The translations under genes and the position numbers were made by a program. Below the pieces are notes generated by a model, which was not told the DNA's origin, did not search any database, and saw only the letters and a list, made by a program, of their open reading frames with translations. Shown piece after piece: positions 61,402 through 64,000 of a DNA stretch of 64,000 nt. This DNA comes from Yanshouia hominis (GTDB lineage: Bacteria > Bacillota > Clostridia > Oscillospirales > Ruminococcaceae). The stretch is taken from positions 62,001 to 126,000 of the forward strand of contig JACRTB010000002.1 of NCBI GenBank assembly GCA_014385025.1, written 5' to 3'. Position 1 is the stretch's first letter; each line of letters begins with the position of its first letter.

Positions 61402-61434
61402 CCCTCGGGACGCCGCTCATTCGGAAAAACGGAA

Positions 61435-61489
61435 GAAAATAACGAAATAGGTTATTTTCAAAAATCGTGTCGACGGGGCTTCGCCCCGT
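61435..61489. other. Two hairpins between VR and TR
   Basis: GAAAATAAC / GTTATTTTC with a 7-nt loop (61435-61459) and ACGGGGC TTC GCCCCGT (61473-61489). They lie in the 220-bp non-coding gap between the target-gene stop and the TR. The second may end the target-gene mRNA. Confidence 0.6.
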
Positions 61490-61547
61490 ACCCCATTCAG
61501 CTTTTGGGCTTGCGCTTATGCCGCCAGCTGGTGCAGGCGGGAAAGCT

Positions 61548-61567
61548 CCGGGGGCTGCGGCCCCCGG
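61548..61567. other. Hairpin/cruciform just downstream of the variable repeat
   Basis: An 8-bp GC stem (CCGGGGGC / GCCCCCGG) with a 4-nt loop lies 23 bp past the 3' end of the VR. In studied DGRs a short-loop hairpin at this place raises homing efficiency and marks the recipient. Confidence 0.7.
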
Positions 61568-61574
61568 TCCCCCA

Positions 61575-64000
61575 TTAGGGGTGGAAAAGGAGTCGCGCGC
61601 CGACGTACGAGTACGTGTCCGACGAGGTGCCGTTCGCGTAGAAGTAGAAAAGGCCGGCATAGCCGCCAAGGCCCCAGCCGCCACCCACAAAGAGGACACG
61701 CCAGCCAGAGCCGTAGCTGGCGTAGTCCGGAATATAGGTTGTTTCGCTTCCTCCGACCCCCGTAGGGAAGAACGCCCATGGCATGGCAGCCGCTACGCCG
61801 ATGGCGCTAATGTAGCCGTTGTTTTGGATTTTAGTGCCAATGTTCGTGTAATTGTTTGCGGTGTCATCTGCATAGCTCGCAGGGTTCAGGCAGACATATA
61901 CCGTTCCGTCGGAGAAGTTGATCCCGTCGATAAACTCGAAGACATTGCCGTAGGGATTCTCGATGTGCCGGTACTGGACGGCGGTCTTTCCGTCCGTCCC
62001 AGCTGCGCGTCCGGTATGGTAAGTCATGCTGTCTGTGCCGCCGGAAGAAATGGCAGAGCTGTTGCCGTCGACATAGCCGCGCCCGATTTTGCTCTGGCTG
62101 TCCCAGTCGGAAAACTCCACCAAATAGAGCAGCCAGACCGCGCACCAAGACGCGAAGTCATACTCGCTCCACTTACTACCCTTTCCTCTGGCACCGGAAC
62201 GAGCCGATGCGCGGGTCAGGTTGACCAGCGGCGCAGCGCCGGTCTTGGAATAATGGCCGGAGATCGTGTTGTAGCGGCCGACATACTTGCCGGAGCCGGG
62301 GTGTTTGGTGAAGCCACTCTTGGCCTTATCCGCGATGTAGAAGTACCGTTTCTTGTTGGCGGCATCGTCGATAATACGGAAGTAATACTCGGGGATGAAG
62401 ACGACGGTATCGTAGCTGCTTCGAGAGAAGCCGCTCTGCCCCTTCTTGTAGCTTACGGCATTGTTGATGATGTTGTACTCGTCCATGCCGCTCCACGGGA
62501 GATAGCTGTCGAAGGGAGAGCTGCCGGCGCCGGTACCGACCGCAGGCGCGGGATTCGTGGTGATGTCGACATTGACCAGTCCGTTCGGATCGGTGGACTT
62601 TTTCAGGCGGGTCAGCGCCGTCGACTGTGCATTGTAATTCCAGCAGACACCGAAGACCTTGACATAGGACAGCTCCAGCGTATAGCCGGTGTAGGAGCTG
62701 CAAGCTACGCTGCCGGTGGCCGTCTCGCCGTTCTTGGTGGCGGTGACGCTCCACGTGCCGGTGTTCGGCAGGTAGAACTTTGCCGTTCCGCTGCTGGTGG
62801 CCGTGAGTGTGGTGGAGCCGTTGACCGCCTTGACCGTAGAGCCGCTGTCGATGGTGACGGTGAGGGTGCAGAACTTCACCGTTGCGGTGTAACTGCCGCC
62901 GGAGGTCGACACCGACGCGGACGCCGTGGACGAGGATACCCCGCTCTTGGTGGCCGTCACGGAATAGGTGCCGGCATAGTTGACGGTCAGCGCACACTTG
63001 CCGTTGCTGCCGCAGGTGCCGGTATACTGCTTCGTGCCAAGCGCGGCGGTCACGACTGCGCCGGATTCCGCCGTTACGGTCAGCGTAGCCGCGAAGTAAC
63101 TCAGCGTCACCGCGTACTGCTTGACCTGATCCACGACCACAGTCTCGGTGGCGGTGGTCTGCCCGTTCAGCGTGGCATACAGCGACCATGTACCATAGCC
63201 AGGGAGATCAAAAACGCATTTACCGCCGACGCTGGTGCCAGTCAGCGTAGTCTCGCCGTTCGTACAGGTGATAGCCGATCCGGTGGCAACAGAGACCTCC
63301 AGCTGTGGAGCCACGCCGCCGCCCTTGGGCTTTTCCCATGTATATACGCCGGTCTGATCGTTGGCTGCCGTGCAGTAGAAGGTCTGCATGGTGTCTGTGT
63401 TCAGATACGACTGGCCGACCGAGCCCTTCGTGCTGGAGGTCGGATCGGTCTTGCCGGTGAGTGGCTTACTTCCGTCCAGCCCCTTGGAGAGCGTGTCGAG
63501 GTCGCTGGAAACGCCATCAAGGAAGGTGTCGAGCGATTCACCGTTATAGGTCAGATCGGCCGCGTCGCTGGCGCCGGACAGCTTCCACTGATACTTGCCG
63601 CTGCTGTCCTTGCCGCTGCAGACGTATTCCTTGCCCGTAGCGCTGTCATAGTAGTGCTGCCCTGCGGTACCCTCGGTCGTGTCTGTCGGCGCTCCTGAGC
63701 CTGTTGCAAGTGGATAACCGTAGTCCTTTCCGGCGACTGCCGCAGAGATATTCCCGTTCCCGTCGCCCAACAGCAGACCCTTGACCATGATCTTATCCTG
63801 CTTGGTCTTTACCGCCTCAGTGATGGCAGCGGACATATCGCTCTGTGTGACGCAGGCGCTGGTGTCGACCGTCACCGTCCATGTGCCGGTATTCGAGCAG
63901 GAGATCAGCGCGTAAAAGGTGTAGACGAAATCCGGCGATTCTGTCTTGCTGGGAATGGGAACGCCCTGCTCCAGCTGGAACAAGGCGATCATGGCGGACG
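61575..64000 (-). CDS. Phage tail/receptor-binding-type protein, DGR target (5' end outside window)
   Basis: At least 808 codons; the frame is still open at the window edge and no ribosome site precedes the first visible ATG (63992), so it is partial. The N-terminal visible part is collagen-like/linker and Gly/Ser/Thr-rich. Three PEGA/Ig-like beta repeats follow (about 230-450, e.g. GYGTWSLYATLNGQTT, YAGTYSVTATKSG, NTGTWSVTATKNG). The last 330 residues form a C-type-lectin/FGE-like domain ending SGWRVLFVGG and VGARLLFHP, into which the VR is built. Probably displayed at the tail tip to bind host surfaces. Confidence 0.9.
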   Translation of the reverse strand, partial: SAMIALFQLEQGVPIPSKTESPDFVYTFYALISCSNTGTWTVTVDTSACVTQSDMSAAITEAVKTKQDKIMVKGLLLGDGNGNISAAVAGKDYGYPLATGSGAPTDTTEGTAGQHYYDSATGKEYVCSGKDSSGKYQWKLSGASDAADLTYNGESLDTFLDGVSSDLDTLSKGLDGSKPLTGKTDPTSSTKGSVGQSYLNTDTMQTFYCTAANDQTGVYTWEKPKGGGVAPQLEVSVATGSAITCTNGETTLTGTSVGGKCVFDLPGYGTWSLYATLNGQTTATETVVVDQVKQYAVTLSYFAATLTVTAESGAVVTAALGTKQYTGTCGSNGKCALTVNYAGTYSVTATKSGVSSSTASASVSTSGGSYTATVKFCTLTVTIDSGSTVKAVNGSTTLTATSSGTAKFYLPNTGTWSVTATKNGETATGSVACSSYTGYTLELSYVKVFGVCWNYNAQSTALTRLKKSTDPNGLVNVDITTNPAPAVGTGAGSSPFDSYLPWSGMDEYNIINNAVSYKKGQSGFSRSSYDTVVFIPEYYFRIIDDAANKKRYFYIADKAKSGFTKHPGSGKYVGRYNTISGHYSKTGAAPLVNLTRASARSGARGKGSKWSEYDFASWCAVWLLYLVEFSDWDSQSKIGRGYVDGNSSAISSGGTDSMTYHTGRAAGTDGKTAVQYRHIENPYGNVFEFIDGINFSDGTVYVCLNPASYADDTANNYTNIGTKIQNNGYISAIGVAAAMPWAFFPTGVGGSETTYIPDYASYGSGWRVLFVGGGWGLGGYAGLFYFYANGTSSDTYSYVGARLLFHP
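61591..61725 (-). repeat. DGR variable repeat (VR)
   Basis: 135 bp at the 3' end of the target gene, ending 5 codons before the stop. Against the TR, 11 Asn codons became Ser, Gly, Leu, Tyr or Asp; one Asn is unchanged. Invariant stretches such as SGWRVLFVGG and AGLFYF form the scaffold between variable positions. Confidence 0.97.

Larger units (their letters stand above)
52269..64000. mobile_element. Prophage or phage-like element beside tmRNA, carrying a DGR (right end outside window)
   Basis: From just past tmRNA to the window end the gene set changes from house-keeping to phage type. It has two small HTH regulators with divergent promoters and a run of tiny unknown plus-strand genes. These converge on minus-strand holin, amidase, CD1375-like and tail-protein genes. 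No integrase or second att copy is visible, so the left border is inferred from the tmRNA end and the other border is unseen. Confidence 0.75.

Noticed and set aside
61219-61725. TR/VR as an ordinary partial gene duplication
   Set aside because: An ordinary copy would collect changes at all bases; here every mismatch is at a TR adenine and an RT gene is adjacent.
61467-63698. 743-aa plus-strand open frame
   Set aside because: It lies antisense to the tail protein, has no family motifs and arises from GC-biased codon use.

Overview
The window looks like a chromosomal piece of a GC-rich, endospore-forming Clostridia bacterium of the Oscillospiraceae/Ruminococcaceae kind. The reasons are a SpoVT regulator, a SpoVD/SpoVE-type division cluster, a large Gram-positive SRP RNA, a CIRCE-controlled groESL operon, ECF-type vitamin uptake (RibU, ThiW) and a MurE with the meso-diaminopimelate motif DNPR. 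No species is named because nothing in the sequence settles it.

Layout. 1-1700 (minus): a partial envelope protein, then ribU behind an FMN riboswitch, then a dead response-regulator gene that runs into a short tandem array. 1.9-5.4 kb: VTC-domain protein, DUF4956 membrane protein and a carbohydrate-binding lipoprotein. 5.7-8.8 kb: cstA, a GNAT acetyltransferase, a NusG-domain-II protein and a DUF5655-like protein. 8.8-16.5 kb: a TPP-riboswitch operon for thiamine salvage and precursor uptake (thiD, thiamine-binding protein, thiW, thiM, thiE, HAD phosphatase, tenA and an ABC transporter). 16.6-18.8 kb: larB and larC. 19-22 kb: an IS200/IS605 relic and two related secreted proteins. 22.4-26.8 kb: a DegT-type aminotransferase, then an ECF sigma factor flanked by two RsgI-like membrane proteins with extraordinary Asp-rich tails. 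27-31.8 kb: a small XRE regulator, groESL, a ZIP metal transporter and spoVT. 32-47.1 kb: the division and cell-wall cluster mraZ-rsmH-ftsL-spoVD-murE-murF-mraY-ftsW-murG-murA-ftsQ-ftsZ, with no murD. 47.2-52.2 kb: a DMT transporter, SRP RNA, dnaX, ybaB, recR, smpB, a zinc-ribbon protein and tmRNA.

From the 3' end of tmRNA to the window end the sequence is phage-like. It starts with a regulator switch and a plus-strand block of small early genes. This converges on a minus-strand block of tail, lysis and holin genes. The most striking system is a diversity-generating retroelement (DGR) in that late block. A large tail-type protein ends in a variable repeat (61591-61725). A 135-bp template repeat (61219-61353) aligns to it without gaps. 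All 16 mismatches fall at template adenines on the coding strand. A reverse transcriptase gene follows directly.

A second theme is repeated. At five loci (a dead response regulator, the thiamine permease, larC, the ZIP transporter and spoVD) the 3' end of a gene or the bases just past it have been tandemly duplicated and are decaying. Long in-frame repeats inside larC and both RsgI-like genes suggest the same tendency to tandem expansion.
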